NCBI GenBank assembly: GCA_027036935.1
Contig: JALWCE010000023.1
Span: 1 to 39,647, forward strand
Direction: 5' to 3'
Length of the DNA: 39,647 bases
From: Nitratiruptor sp.
Lineage (GTDB): Bacteria > Campylobacterota > Campylobacteria > Campylobacterales > Nitratiruptoraceae
The position numbers were made by a program, and so were the translations under genes. The notes beneath the pieces were generated by a model. That model was not told where the DNA came from. It saw nothing but the letters and a program-made list of their open reading frames with translations, and did not search any database. Of the stretch, positions 20,525 through 30,344 are shown piece by piece (position 1 is the stretch's first letter; each line of letters opens with the position of its first letter).

Positions 20525-20880
20525 TTATTGTCCTTTATCTTTTCAAAAAGTTCCTCAATTCTTTGCTGATTTTCAAGCGATTCGTCAAATTTGAAATGAA
20601 GCTTGGGACATTTAAACCATCCGCTCGATTCCAAGCAATACCCTTGGATGATTCCAGAAGCTCGCTTGAGATGCTGCAAAATCTCTTTTTGCTCCTTTGG
20701 AGAATAGATCGACTTATCTATATAAACTTCGGCATCGTACATCCCGCGCTTTACGTCTACCTCTGTCACCGTCAAACCTTTAAGCTTCTCATCGTTTAGC
20801 GTGCCAAGCGCTTCACAGATGAGCTCTCTAAGCAACGATGCGGCCCTTTTTTCTTTGAGTCCTTTTTTCATTTTCATCAT
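20521..20880 (-). CDS. rbfA: 30S ribosome-binding factor RbfA
   Basis: Size, and LGTLNDEKLKGLTVTEVDVKRGMYDAEVYI; infB-rbfA-rimP order. Confidence 0.93.
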   Translation of the reverse strand: MMKMKKGLKEKRAASLLRELICEALGTLNDEKLKGLTVTEVDVKRGMYDAEVYIDKSIYSPKEQKEILQHLKRASGIIQGYCLESSGWFKCPKLHFKFDESLENQQRIEELFEKIKDNK

Positions 20881-20885
20881 CTCTC

Positions 20886-23525
20886 CTATAGCGTGGCGGC
20901 CTCTTCTATCTCTTTATAGGCTTCGATCACATCGCCTACTTTAATATCGTTGAAATTTTCAAGCATTATACCGCACTCATACCCTTTACTCACCTCTTTG
21001 ACATCCTCTTTAAAGCGCTTAAGCGAAGCGATACGGCTGTTATTGTATACTACTACGCCATCGCGTATTACCCTTGCCTTGGCGTTTCGCTCAATTACTC
21101 CCTCTGTAACCATACATCCAGCCACTGTACCCACTTTTGGTACGACGAAGATCTCGCGTACCTCCGCTTGACCGATAGTTTCTTCTTTAATAATTGGGCT
21201 AAGCATTCCGCTCAACAAGGCTTTGACCTCATCAATGAGATCGTAAATAATAGAGTAGGTTTTTATCGTTATGCCAAGCTGTTTGGCTTTTTCTTTTACA
21301 TTACCCGTAGGGCGTACGCCAAAGCCCAAAATTACGGCATTTTCGCTCGCATCTGCCAGCGTTACGTCGCTTTCGCTAATAGCGCCCACGCCCGAATGGA
21401 TGATATTAACCTTGACCTCTTCGTTTTTTAATTTTTCAAGGCTACCCTTGATAGCCTCTAAGCTTCCTTGGGTATCGGCTTTGATAATAACGGGCAATTT
21501 TTTAAGCTGTCCTTCTTTTACGAGCTGACTCAGCTCTTCAAGGCTCACTTTTGTCGTTTTTGAGAGCTCTTTTTGCCGCTCGTACTCGGCTCTACGCTCA
21601 GCATACATTCTGGCTTCTTCCGCATCTTTAACCGCTACTAAAATCTCTCCCGCAGGCGGCACCTTATCTAGACCTACCACCATACCCGGTTCGCTGGGAC
21701 GGCGCTCTTTGACCATTTTGCCAAGATCGTCCACAATGGCCCGTACCCGTCCAAAAGCCACGCCGCATACCACATGGTCGCCTACTTTTAGTGTCCCGTT
21801 TTTGACGATGACGGTGGCTACCGGTCCTCTCCCTTTTTCTAACGAGCTTTCAATCACTACGGCTTTGGCCTCTCGTTTTGGATTGGCTTTGAGCTCCATA
21901 AGCTCAGCTTGCAGCAAAATGGTATCGAGCAGATCCTCCACACCTTGCCCCGTTTTGGCGCTTACTTCTACAAATTCATACTCACCGCCCCATTCTGTAG
22001 GCGTGATGCCAAGCTCGGCCAGCTGGGATTTGACAAGATCGGGATTGGCGTCGGGCTTGTCTATTTTGTTGATAGCCACGATCATAGGCACATCGGCGGT
22101 TTTGGCATGGTTGATAGCTTCTATCGTTTGCGGCTTGACCCCATCGTCGGCAGCTACCACGATAATAGCGATATCAGTAGCCTGCGCTCCACGGGCTCGC
22201 ATCTGGGTAAAGGCTTCGTGGCCCGGGGTGTCGATGAAAGTAATTTTCTTGCCATCTTTTTCGATCATATACGCACCAATATGCTGGGTAATGCCTCCAG
22301 CCTCCCTTTGGGCTATTTTGGAGTGGCGGATATAGTCGAGCAAACTGGTCTTTCCGTGATCCACATGGCCCATAATCGTGATCACCGGCGGTCGCTCCTC
22401 TAAATAGTCGTCCTTCACGCTATCGTATACCCGTACGTAATCGAGCTCTTCAAGGACATTTTTTATTTTGACCTCGAGTCCAAATTCCTCGGCTAGGATC
22501 TCAAGCGTATCTTTGTCCAAAAAGTCGTTTTTGGTAGCCATCATGCCAAGATTAAAAAGCACTTTGATCACTTCGCCCACACTCTTACCCGCTTTTTCGG
22601 CAAACTCGTAGACCCGTACCTCTTCGGGCACCTCTACTACTGTAATTTCTTGAGCAACTTTTTGCTCTTTTTTCTTTCTCTTCCTCTTCTTGCCCCGACT
22701 AATGCCTTGCTGCTCTATGTTAAAACTTTTGCGTGCCACTTTTGGCTGAGCTTTTTTTTCTTTTTTGGCCGTCTCTTTTTTTTGCTCTTGCTCAACTTTT
22801 TCTAGCTCTTCGCTAAAGTCGGGTAGGATAACCATCTCGTTATCAAGCTCCATACTCACTTCACTTAAATTTCTATCCTCTAAAATCTCTATGCGTTTGC
22901 CCTCACTCTTCTTGGTCACAGGAGTGCTTTTTTTAGCTTTTTTACTCTTCCTTTTAAGCTCTAGCCTTTCGCTGCTCTCTTGCTCTTTTTTAGCAACTTT
23001 TTGCGAGGCTGGCTCTGGTTGAGGTTTTCGCTTTTTCTTGACGATGACAAGCCCTCTTCTTTTTGTTAAAGAAGGGGGAGTCAAAGATTCAGCGGCGCTA
23101 CTTTTTTCGTTTTTTGCCTTTTTCTCCTTAGCCTCTCGTGTAGCTTCGTTCTTCTCTTTTTCGATCTTTTCTATCGATTCTTGCTTTTGTGCTTGGCTGG
23201 TTTGATCCTTTGCCAAGGAAAGGGATTTGGCTTCAGCTTTGAGGGGAGCTTGCGGTTTGGCTTGCACCTCTTTGTTTGCCTCTTTTTTCTCTTCTTGCCC
23301 CGCTTTTGGAGTCTCTTTTGTTTTTTTTACCACTTGCGGCTGAGGCTTTGGACTCTTGGGAGCCTCGCCACTCATAATATATTCGGTCAATTTTTCGGCT
23401 TCTTCAAAAGTAACCGTACTGGAAGCAGCTTTTACCTTGTATCCGAGCTCTTTTGCCTTTTCCAATACGTCTTTAGGTTTGAGACCGAGTTCATTGGCAA
23501 TCTCATGGATTCGTACTTTATCCAT
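20886..23525 (-). CDS. infB: Translation initiation factor IF-2
   Basis: RPPVITIMGHVDHGKTSLLDYIRHSKIAQREAGGITQHIGAY; Lys/Glu-rich N-terminal region; ATG at 23525 chosen (MDKVRIHEIANELGL). Confidence 0.98.
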   Translation of the reverse strand: MDKVRIHEIANELGLKPKDVLEKAKELGYKVKAASSTVTFEEAEKLTEYIMSGEAPKSPKPQPQVVKKTKETPKAGQEEKKEANKEVQAKPQAPLKAEAKSLSLAKDQTSQAQKQESIEKIEKEKNEATREAKEKKAKNEKSSAAESLTPPSLTKRRGLVIVKKKRKPQPEPASQKVAKKEQESSERLELKRKSKKAKKSTPVTKKSEGKRIEILEDRNLSEVSMELDNEMVILPDFSEELEKVEQEQKKETAKKEKKAQPKVARKSFNIEQQGISRGKKRKRKKKEQKVAQEITVVEVPEEVRVYEFAEKAGKSVGEVIKVLFNLGMMATKNDFLDKDTLEILAEEFGLEVKIKNVLEELDYVRVYDSVKDDYLEERPPVITIMGHVDHGKTSLLDYIRHSKIAQREAGGITQHIGAYMIEKDGKKITFIDTPGHEAFTQMRARGAQATDIAIIVVAADDGVKPQTIEAINHAKTADVPMIVAINKIDKPDANPDLVKSQLAELGITPTEWGGEYEFVEVSAKTGQGVEDLLDTILLQAELMELKANPKREAKAVVIESSLEKGRGPVATVIVKNGTLKVGDHVVCGVAFGRVRAIVDDLGKMVKERRPSEPGMVVGLDKVPPAGEILVAVKDAEEARMYAERRAEYERQKELSKTTKVSLEELSQLVKEGQLKKLPVIIKADTQGSLEAIKGSLEKLKNEEVKVNIIHSGVGAISESDVTLADASENAVILGFGVRPTGNVKEKAKQLGITIKTYSIIYDLIDEVKALLSGMLSPIIKEETIGQAEVREIFVVPKVGTVAGCMVTEGVIERNAKARVIRDGVVVYNNSRIASLKRFKEDVKEVSKGYECGIMLENFNDIKVGDVIEAYKEIEEAATL

Positions 23526-23754
23526 TATCAATTATCTCCTTTAACATTTTCAAAGCCGAAATTGGATCCATCTTGCAGATACGAGCGAGACTTTTTGATA
23601 ATTTCTTATCGTCTAGACAGGATTTGCATATATAAAAACTTCTGCCATCTCCTGCGAACCAGACGAGTCTTTTCTCTTTGCACTGAAGTCTATAGAGGTC
23701 TTCTTGGTATGATCTTGTTTTGCAATGTATGCACATTCTTACCGGCTTTGACAT
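23518..23754 (-). CDS. ylxR: YlxR/DUF448 family RNA-binding protein
   Basis: VRMCIHCKTRSYQEDLYRLQ; directly upstream of infB. Confidence 0.88.
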   Translation of the reverse strand: MSKPVRMCIHCKTRSYQEDLYRLQCKEKRLVWFAGDGRSFYICKSCLDDKKLSKSLARICKMDPISALKMLKEIIDNG

Positions 23755-23793
23755 TAGGGGTAATTATATCAAAAAAAAGAGCCAATCAAAAAT

Positions 23794-24681
23794 TTAGCTC
23801 CGCTCGTCTACAATAAGCCCCTCGTTGTCAAAGTCAAGTATCTTGATCCGATACGCTGGAAATTTCTCTTTTAATAGATGAGCCAAAGGGTGGGCGTGCT
23901 CTTTGTAGGTCATTGAAAAAAAAGTAGAGCCGCTACCAGAGAGGGTACTCATCAAAGCGCCGTTATCCAAGGCGATACGCTGCAGCTCAAAAAGCTCTGG
24001 CAAAGCCCGCATCCTTAGATCTTGATGGAGACGATCTTTGGAGGCGACTCGCAGCATATCCCACCGCTCGGAAAAAAAAGCGGCGGTAAGAAGTGAACTT
24101 CTTGAGACGTTGTACACCACATCCGAAGTAGTATAACGCTTTGGAAGTTTGGAGCGGGAGTGATGGGTGGAGATCGGCCGATTTGGAATGGCGATGACAG
24201 CTTGTAAACTTGAGGGTATCGCTTTTTTTAGGCTGTGGACCTTGTGGCCCTCCACCGCAGAGACGGTAAACCCTCCCATCACCGCTGGTGCAATATTATC
24301 TGGATGGGGCTCGTAACCCAAGGCCAGATTTAAAAGCCGCTCTTTAGAAATATGGACTCCGGCCATGGCGTAGGCTGCGGCGATTGCGCTTACGATCACC
24401 GCCGAGCTACTGCCAAGTCCTCGAGAGAGGGGGATTTTATTGATAAAAGTAAAGCGAAACTTGTCCATATGGCCCGTAAGTTTTCGATAGTGCTCGCTAA
24501 AGATGGAAATAAACATATTATTCCCCTTGATGCGAGGATTGTTTGCCCCCTCCCCTTTGATCGAAATACTAAAAAATTTGCTCCGTTTTATACGCACGAC
24601 ATTACGCAGATCCAACGCAAGTCCTAGCGTATCGAATCCCGGACCCAGATTGGCGCTAGTAGCAGGCACGCTAATGAACAA
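23794..24681 (-). CDS. thrB: Homoserine kinase
   Basis: [39 protein letters not shown]. Confidence 0.97.
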   Translation of the reverse strand: MFISVPATSANLGPGFDTLGLALDLRNVVRIKRSKFFSISIKGEGANNPRIKGNNMFISIFSEHYRKLTGHMDKFRFTFINKIPLSRGLGSSSAVIVSAIAAAYAMAGVHISKERLLNLALGYEPHPDNIAPAVMGGFTVSAVEGHKVHSLKKAIPSSLQAVIAIPNRPISTHHSRSKLPKRYTTSDVVYNVSRSSLLTAAFFSERWDMLRVASKDRLHQDLRMRALPELFELQRIALDNGALMSTLSGSGSTFFSMTYKEHAHPLAHLLKEKFPAYRIKILDFDNEGLIVDERS

Positions 24682-24684
24682 CTC

Positions 24685-25164
24685 TTAACCCTTTACTGCC
24701 GGCAAGATATACAGCGGCGAAATATCGTCACTACACTCCAACTCTTTAAGCCTTTTGGGCAAAACAAACCTAGAGTTGGGTGGGACGTCAAACTTTTTGG
24801 TCACAATTTTACCATTTTCTTTGACAAAGTAGAGATTCCCAAAGGCTTTGATAGGTGCATTTTGATTAAAAGCAAAGGCTTCACATCCAAAAAGCTCGAT
24901 CCCTTTGGCTATTTGTAATGTTTTTAAAAAGATATAGACAAGCTTAATAGACATAAAACTGCCCGGACCTTTGGCAAAGTAGACACGTTCCACCTCATAC
25001 TTGGCCAAAATATCTTTAAAAATTACGGGGAGAGCCTCGCTCGTCTTTTGCGCAGTCTGAATCTTTTGCACCAATCGACCCTTTTGATATATTCCTACCA
25101 ATAGGGGGGAGGAGAGGGCAACGAGGGCAAGATCAGCCCTACTCTTTTGCGTAGGCTGCCCCAA
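24685..25164 (-). CDS. tsaB: tRNA threonylcarbamoyladenosine biosynthesis protein TsaB (short form); exact start uncertain
   Basis: VERVYFAKGPGSFMSIKLVYIFLKTLQIAKGIELFGCEAF. Confidence 0.8.
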   Translation of the reverse strand: MGQPTQKSRADLALVALSSPLLVGIYQKGRLVQKIQTAQKTSEALPVIFKDILAKYEVERVYFAKGPGSFMSIKLVYIFLKTLQIAKGIELFGCEAFAFNQNAPIKAFGNLYFVKENGKIVTKKFDVPPNSRFVLPKRLKELECSDDISPLYILPAVKG

Positions 25165-26035
25165 TCATATACCCCTTTGTGGTTTTTGGCTCTACTTGAA
25201 TGATCTCATAATTTTGCGCATCAGCGAGTACTTTTTTGGTTAACAGATGGTTAAGATGATGGCTTGCCGCAAAGGCTTCGTACTCGCCCATGACCGCCAT
25301 ACCAAGGAGCGAAAGATCCCCGATAGCGTCAAGAATCTTATGGCGTACGAATTCATCCTCAAATCGTAACCCCTCGGGATTTAAAATACGTTTTTCATCC
25401 AACACTATGGCATTATCCAAACTGCCGCCCAAAGCCAATCCTTGACTTCGTAAATACTGCACTTGATGTAAAAATCCAAAAGTCCTCGCTCTTGCTATCT
25501 CTTCGACGTACGAATTTGTCTCAAAATCGAAACGATAGCGCTGTGTACCAATAACAGGATGATCAAAATCGATGGTAAAATCAAGGGCAAAACCCTCCGA
25601 TGGACGAAGGAGAGCATACTTATCTTTCTCTTGAACTTTGATCTCTTTTTTAATTTTTAAGATCTTTTTTGGAGCGTTTTGTATGCGAAGACAGGCTTCG
25701 TCTAAAAGCATACAATACGCAATTGCGCTTCCATCCATTATAGGGACTTCATCATTATCAAGAGTGATGAGCAAATTATCTATCCCATAGCTATATACCG
25801 CACTCATAAGATGCTCGATCGTTGAGACGCTCACGCCCTCTTTACCGATGACCGTAGCCATTTTTGTATCTACTACATTTTTGGCAGATAGAGGGATTTT
25901 GATATTTTTATCTTTTCTGTAAAAAACTATTCCGCTGTTTTTTGGCAAAGGCTCCAATCTCATCTGTACCGGAACGCCTTTGTGCAATCCGATACCTACT
26001 AAATCTACGCTTTTTGCAATAGTTCGCTGTTTCAT
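25139..26035 (-). CDS. lpxC: UDP-3-O-acyl-N-acetylglucosamine deacetylase
   Basis: MKQRTIAKSVDLVGIGLHKG; VSTIEHLMSAVYSYGIDNLLI; FVRHKILDAIGDLSLLG; ATG 26035 with AAAGGA upstream. Confidence 0.97.
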   Translation of the reverse strand: MKQRTIAKSVDLVGIGLHKGVPVQMRLEPLPKNSGIVFYRKDKNIKIPLSAKNVVDTKMATVIGKEGVSVSTIEHLMSAVYSYGIDNLLITLDNDEVPIMDGSAIAYCMLLDEACLRIQNAPKKILKIKKEIKVQEKDKYALLRPSEGFALDFTIDFDHPVIGTQRYRFDFETNSYVEEIARARTFGFLHQVQYLRSQGLALGGSLDNAIVLDEKRILNPEGLRFEDEFVRHKILDAIGDLSLLGMAVMGEYEAFAASHHLNHLLTKKVLADAQNYEIIQVEPKTTKGYMIGAAYAKE

Positions 26036-26075
26036 AGGCCATCCTTTACAATAACTACCCATTGTAACAAAATTC

Positions 26076-27437
26076 TTACTCGGTGTCTATTACTTTTTTG
26101 GCCTCTTGCATAATGGTAGTAACATGATCTTTGATCCATTTTTTGTCCATCCACTCCGCTGGCCGTACCTCGATGCCTTGAACCAAAACCCCAAAATGGA
26201 GATGATCGCCCAAAGCCAGTCCCGTCCTGCCGGTTTTGGCTATCACTTCCCCTCGCCGCACTTTCTCCCCTTTTTTGATAAATAAAGCGGAGCAGTGCCC
26301 ATAAAGAGTGTACAGCCCAAGTCCGTGGGAGATAAGGGGCATATTGCCGTAAATGCCGTTATAGTTGGCAAAAACAACAAGGCCGGGATTACTCGCTTTG
26401 ATTGGGGCGTGTTTGATACTGGCCAAATCCAACCCCATATGGTATGATTGGCTAACAAGTTGCCCTTGATAATAGTAAAAGCGATGATCTCCAAAGCTTG
26501 CTACGGGAGCGGCGTTTTTAAGAGGATAAAAGGGTCGGATATCAAAATCGCTTATTCGCTCTTGGGGTACTTTGGAGCTTAGGCGATGGATTAACTCTTC
26601 GTTTTTTTTGCGAAGCGTTTCGTTGACAAACTTAAACTTCTCTAAAGGGCTCATCCCTTTGGTTTCTGGATACTCCTCGGCCAAACTCTCCACTTTACCT
26701 TTTAAAAAGCTCTCGGTCAGATGGATAACGCTTTGTTTATACGTGCGGTTTTTGAGATACAAAGGTATATGGGCTCTACTTTTGTTGCCCGCTTTGTCAA
26801 AGGCTATAATATCAGCCCGAAAGCTCTTTTGGGTGATTGGCCAAGCGATCAAAGCCACATAATAACCCTTTTTGTAAAAGGGTTGAGCCAAAAATTTCTT
26901 TCCAAAATTGGTTTTGATAAAAAATTTATCCAAATTATCGTCCGTGCAGTGAAAGACTGCAAGGGCGCTACCCCCTTTGGTAATGGAGTAAGAATTGGTC
27001 ACGATAAAAAGATCGGGTTTTTGGCGATCGATGATTATTTGTACATCTTTATGGGCGCGATTGCCTAAGAAGTAGTTCCAAAAGCTTTTATCCTGTACGT
27101 TGATGCTTAGAGTCGCTCTATTTTGGGGAAATTCCAAAGTAGCTGGCTGCTTAATGGCGATCTCGATCTTTTTTAAGGGATTGGAGAGAGTGGCGGTATC
27201 GATCGTCTCTCTTTTTTTGCCGTCGCTTATAACTACTTGATAAGACTTGATACCGGAGTTGTCCGTAAGAGTTAGCTTCAAAGGTTTTTTGAGGTTCCAA
27301 TAGATTTTATCCTGTATCGCAATCTTTGGTTTTTCTCTCTCAAAGGCTTCTGCGGTAAAAATAAAATAGCCAAGCGCCGCAACGCCAAGTACTCCCCCAA
27401 TTGCTAGATACAAACCCTTTTTACTCCTTTTTCTCAC
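26076..27437 (-). CDS. M23 family metallopeptidase (LytM domain), membrane-anchored
   Basis: SQSYHMGLDLAS, LGLYTLYGHCSALFIKKGEKVRRGEVIAKTGRTGLALGDHLHFGVLVQG. Confidence 0.93.
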   Translation of the reverse strand: MRKRSKKGLYLAIGGVLGVAALGYFIFTAEAFEREKPKIAIQDKIYWNLKKPLKLTLTDNSGIKSYQVVISDGKKRETIDTATLSNPLKKIEIAIKQPATLEFPQNRATLSINVQDKSFWNYFLGNRAHKDVQIIIDRQKPDLFIVTNSYSITKGGSALAVFHCTDDNLDKFFIKTNFGKKFLAQPFYKKGYYVALIAWPITQKSFRADIIAFDKAGNKSRAHIPLYLKNRTYKQSVIHLTESFLKGKVESLAEEYPETKGMSPLEKFKFVNETLRKKNEELIHRLSSKVPQERISDFDIRPFYPLKNAAPVASFGDHRFYYYQGQLVSQSYHMGLDLASIKHAPIKASNPGLVVFANYNGIYGNMPLISHGLGLYTLYGHCSALFIKKGEKVRRGEVIAKTGRTGLALGDHLHFGVLVQGIEVRPAEWMDKKWIKDHVTTIMQEAKKVIDTE

Positions 27438-28384
27438 TCCATCTCCTTTTTAATAGCCTCTAAAAGTACATGCAGCACTCTATCAAAATCGTGTAAATCG
27501 CTTATAAATCCGGCTGCTCTTTTGTGTCCTCCACCGCCAAAAGCTACGGCGATCTTGCCCACGTCCACCCGCTCTTTGGAGCGCATAGAGACCTTGATGC
27601 GTCCATCTTCCTCTTCTCTAAGCAGTAGCGCCACCTCTACGGTGGCTAAATTTCTAGCCATATGCAAAGCCTCCTCGCCCATCTCTTTGGTCGCACCCGT
27701 TTGGGCTAGCATTTGCTGGGTCAGACGCAAAGAGGCTACTTTAGCATTCAAATGCAGCGTTAGGGTCTGCAGTACCAGCGGCAAAAGGCGCAGTTTACTC
27801 AAAGGCTCTCGCATTGCAAGCATTCTGGCCACCCACTCGGGGCTTGCTCCCTTTTCGCACAACTTTTTGGCTAACTCAAAAGTTCTCGCCCCTACCCCCT
27901 CATATTTGAAAAAGCCCGTATCATCCACAAGCGCGGTGTACAAAGATATGGCCGACTCTTTTGGGATAGGCATACCGCCCTTTTCCAAAAGAGCATACAC
28001 TACCTCACCAGTAGCCACGGCAGCCGGATCGACAATGTTGATATCGCCGTACATCGTATTGCTTCGGTGATGGTCAATATTGATCAAAAAAAACTCTTTT
28101 TTCTCGATCCCTAACCGATCGAAACTGCCGCAGTCAAAGCTTATCATCAAATCGTAGCGCTTGGGCAACCCCTTTTTTATCTTGTCGATACCGGGCAGGA
28201 AGTCTAGATTGTAAGGCAGTTTGGTGGTATTGATCACACTTGCCCTTTTGTTTAGAGCTAAAAGCGAGTGATAAAGCCCAAGAGCGCTGCCTAGCGTATC
28301 GGCATCGGGATCGATGTGCGTAAGTAGTACGATATGGCGCGCCTCTTTAATTTTTTGGATCGCTTGTGTAATAGCCTCTTTCAT
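27434..28384 (-). CDS. DHH/DHHA1 phosphoesterase (NrnA-type oligoribonuclease/pAp phosphatase)
   Basis: LTHIDPDADTLGSALGL; INIDHHRSN; FGGGGHKRAAGF; ATG 28384 chosen. Confidence 0.92.
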   Translation of the reverse strand: MKEAITQAIQKIKEARHIVLLTHIDPDADTLGSALGLYHSLLALNKRASVINTTKLPYNLDFLPGIDKIKKGLPKRYDLMISFDCGSFDRLGIEKKEFFLINIDHHRSNTMYGDINIVDPAAVATGEVVYALLEKGGMPIPKESAISLYTALVDDTGFFKYEGVGARTFELAKKLCEKGASPEWVARMLAMREPLSKLRLLPLVLQTLTLHLNAKVASLRLTQQMLAQTGATKEMGEEALHMARNLATVEVALLLREEEDGRIKVSMRSKERVDVGKIAVAFGGGGHKRAAGFISDLHDFDRVLHVLLEAIKKEME

Positions 28385-29205
28385 TACGCTTCGATCTTCA
28401 TCGAGATATCGGGCCATGTAGCTTGATGGACGATGCTACCGCTGCTGACGGCATCTACGCCCGCCTCGGCATACTGGGCGATGGTCTCCAAGCTTACGTT
28501 GCCGCTGGCTTCAACGAGTACTCTTGGATACCTTTCATTGCGGTACTCCACCACCTTTTTGATCTCTTCTAGCTCCATATTGTCGCACATTACTATATCG
28601 GCTCCCGCTTCCATCGCCTCTTTGGCCATCTGCACATTCTCGCACTCTATCTCGATTTTGGCGGTAAACGGGATCTTGGCTCTGGCTTTTTGGATAAATT
28701 CACCAAGGGGCTCCTCAAGAGTACGAAGATGGGTGTCTTTGATCATCAAACAATCATCCAATCCAAAGCGGTGATTGACCACGCCGCCCATGCGCGCCGC
28801 ATATTTCTCAAACTCCCTTAGATGCGGTCTTGTCTTTCTGGTATCGAGCACTTTGATTTTTCCGCCCGCCGCTTGGACGAAAGTTTTGGCTTTAGTAGCG
28901 ATGGAGGAGGCGTGGAGGATGGTATTAAGCAGCGTACGCTCGGCTTTGAGCAGCGTTACCGAATCGCCAAATACCCTTGCAATCGTCTGACCTGTATCGA
29001 ACTCTTCACCATCTCCTTTTTCCCATACGATATCAAATCCTAACAGACTTGCCAATGCATCCGCATAGGGTACGCCCGCCAAGACTCCCTCGGATTTGGC
29101 CACGATCTTTCCCGCCGCCTTTTTAGGCTGGGCCACTCTTGCAAACAGATCTCCCCTACCAACATCCTCAGCCAAAGCCTTTTTCATAAAATCTATTGCT
29201 TCCAT
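28384..29205 (-). CDS. nadC: Nicotinate-nucleotide pyrophosphorylase (carboxylating)
   Basis: DTRKTRPHLREFEKYAARMGGVVNHRFGLDD; VLVEASGNVSLETI. Confidence 0.97.
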   Translation of the reverse strand: MEAIDFMKKALAEDVGRGDLFARVAQPKKAAGKIVAKSEGVLAGVPYADALASLLGFDIVWEKGDGEEFDTGQTIARVFGDSVTLLKAERTLLNTILHASSIATKAKTFVQAAGGKIKVLDTRKTRPHLREFEKYAARMGGVVNHRFGLDDCLMIKDTHLRTLEEPLGEFIQKARAKIPFTAKIEIECENVQMAKEAMEAGADIVMCDNMELEEIKKVVEYRNERYPRVLVEASGNVSLETIAQYAEAGVDAVSSGSIVHQATWPDISMKIEA

Positions 29206-30216
29206 CTATCCCTCCACATACTCAAACATACGCTCTAGTGCCACTTTAGCCCACTTAATCGTCTGCTCATCCACAAAAATCTCGTTCAAAGGGGCCCCTT
29301 TTTCAATTCCTTGCAAAACTGCAAGGAGATCTTCTAAACTCGTTTCGTTCATTGTCGGACATTCGGGCTTAGTTGATGAGAGGACATAGGTGTTGGCGGG
29401 TCTGAGGCGGTGGACGAGATTGTATTCTGTTCCCACCGCCACCTTTTGTTCGGGTGGCAGACTTTGGACATACTTGATAATCTGGCTGGTCGAGCCCACA
29501 AAATCGGCGGCTTCACAAACAGCTGGATCACACTCTGGATGGACGGCTATTTTGATGCCCGGATAGCGTTTGCGGAAAAACTCAACATCTTTGAGGGTAA
29601 AGAGCTGATGCACCGAGCAAAAGCCGTTGTAGCAGATAATATCGGCCTCCTTGATCTTTTGTGGCTCGTCGATACCGATCACCGCACTCTTGAGTCCCAT
29701 CTGGCGAGCCACGTTTTGCCCAAGACAGCGATCTGGCACGAACAAGATCTTCTTGCCGCTTTGCAACGCCTTTTGGATGATCTTGACCGCGCTGGAGCTG
29801 GTACAGACCGCTCCGCCCATCTGCCCCACTTTGGCTTTGACCTCGGCACCGCTGTTGATGTAGGTGATGGGCAAGATCTCCTCTTTTTTGATGCCGGCTC
29901 TCTCCATCGCTTCGATAGATTGATCGAAATAGGTACTATCGATCATGCGAGCCATAGCGCAACAAGCGATCTTTGGCATTACCACCCGCTTTTGAGGAGC
30001 GAGGATCTTTACGCTTTGGCCCATAAAACCTACTCCACAAAAGAGAATCCACTCGTTTTGACTCTCCTTTGCCCTTTTGGCCAATTCTAAACTATCGCCG
30101 GTGAGATCGGCTACCTCAAATACCTCATCTTTTTGGTAATAATGGGCCACAATCGTCACGCCAAGCTTCTCTTTTAGCTCTTTGATTTGTTGTTGTATAC
30201 TTTGAATGTCGCTCAA
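29206..30216 (-). CDS. nadA: Quinolinate synthase
   Basis: VAHYYQKDEVFEVADLTGDSLELA; PDRCLGQNVARQMG; HPECDPAVCEAADFVGSTSQI; TTG start with AAGGAG upstream. Confidence 0.97.
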   Translation of the reverse strand: MSDIQSIQQQIKELKEKLGVTIVAHYYQKDEVFEVADLTGDSLELAKRAKESQNEWILFCGVGFMGQSVKILAPQKRVVMPKIACCAMARMIDSTYFDQSIEAMERAGIKKEEILPITYINSGAEVKAKVGQMGGAVCTSSSAVKIIQKALQSGKKILFVPDRCLGQNVARQMGLKSAVIGIDEPQKIKEADIICYNGFCSVHQLFTLKDVEFFRKRYPGIKIAVHPECDPAVCEAADFVGSTSQIIKYVQSLPPEQKVAVGTEYNLVHRLRPANTYVLSSTKPECPTMNETSLEDLLAVLQGIEKGAPLNEIFVDEQTIKWAKVALERMFEYVEG

Positions 30217-30238
30217 ATGCTGCTCCTTGTAGTAGCCA

Positions 30239-30264
30239 TTTAGCTAATTTTAGCTAAAATTATA
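30239..30264 (-). promoter_or_regulatory. nadA promoter with 18-bp perfect palindrome (30245-30262) overlapping the -10
   Basis: TAATTTTAGCTAAAATTA at 30245-30262 is self-complementary; TATAAT on - at 30259-30264; TTTAGCTAA also occurs as a direct repeat at 30239 and 30249 (10-bp period). Confidence 0.7.
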
Positions 30265-30344
30265 CACTGAATAGTTCAAATCAAAAATCGTCGTCAAGCA
30301 AATTGTACAGCTTCGATCGCCGAGTACCAAAGTAAAGGTCATCA

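Noticed and set aside
22600-23400. Low-complexity Lys/Glu-rich region as an unusual domain
   Set aside because: Typical variable N-terminal linker of IF-2.
29410-30090. 226-aa ORF antisense to nadA
   Set aside because: Same shadow-frame effect opposite a conserved CDS, with no independent promoter or RBS recognised.
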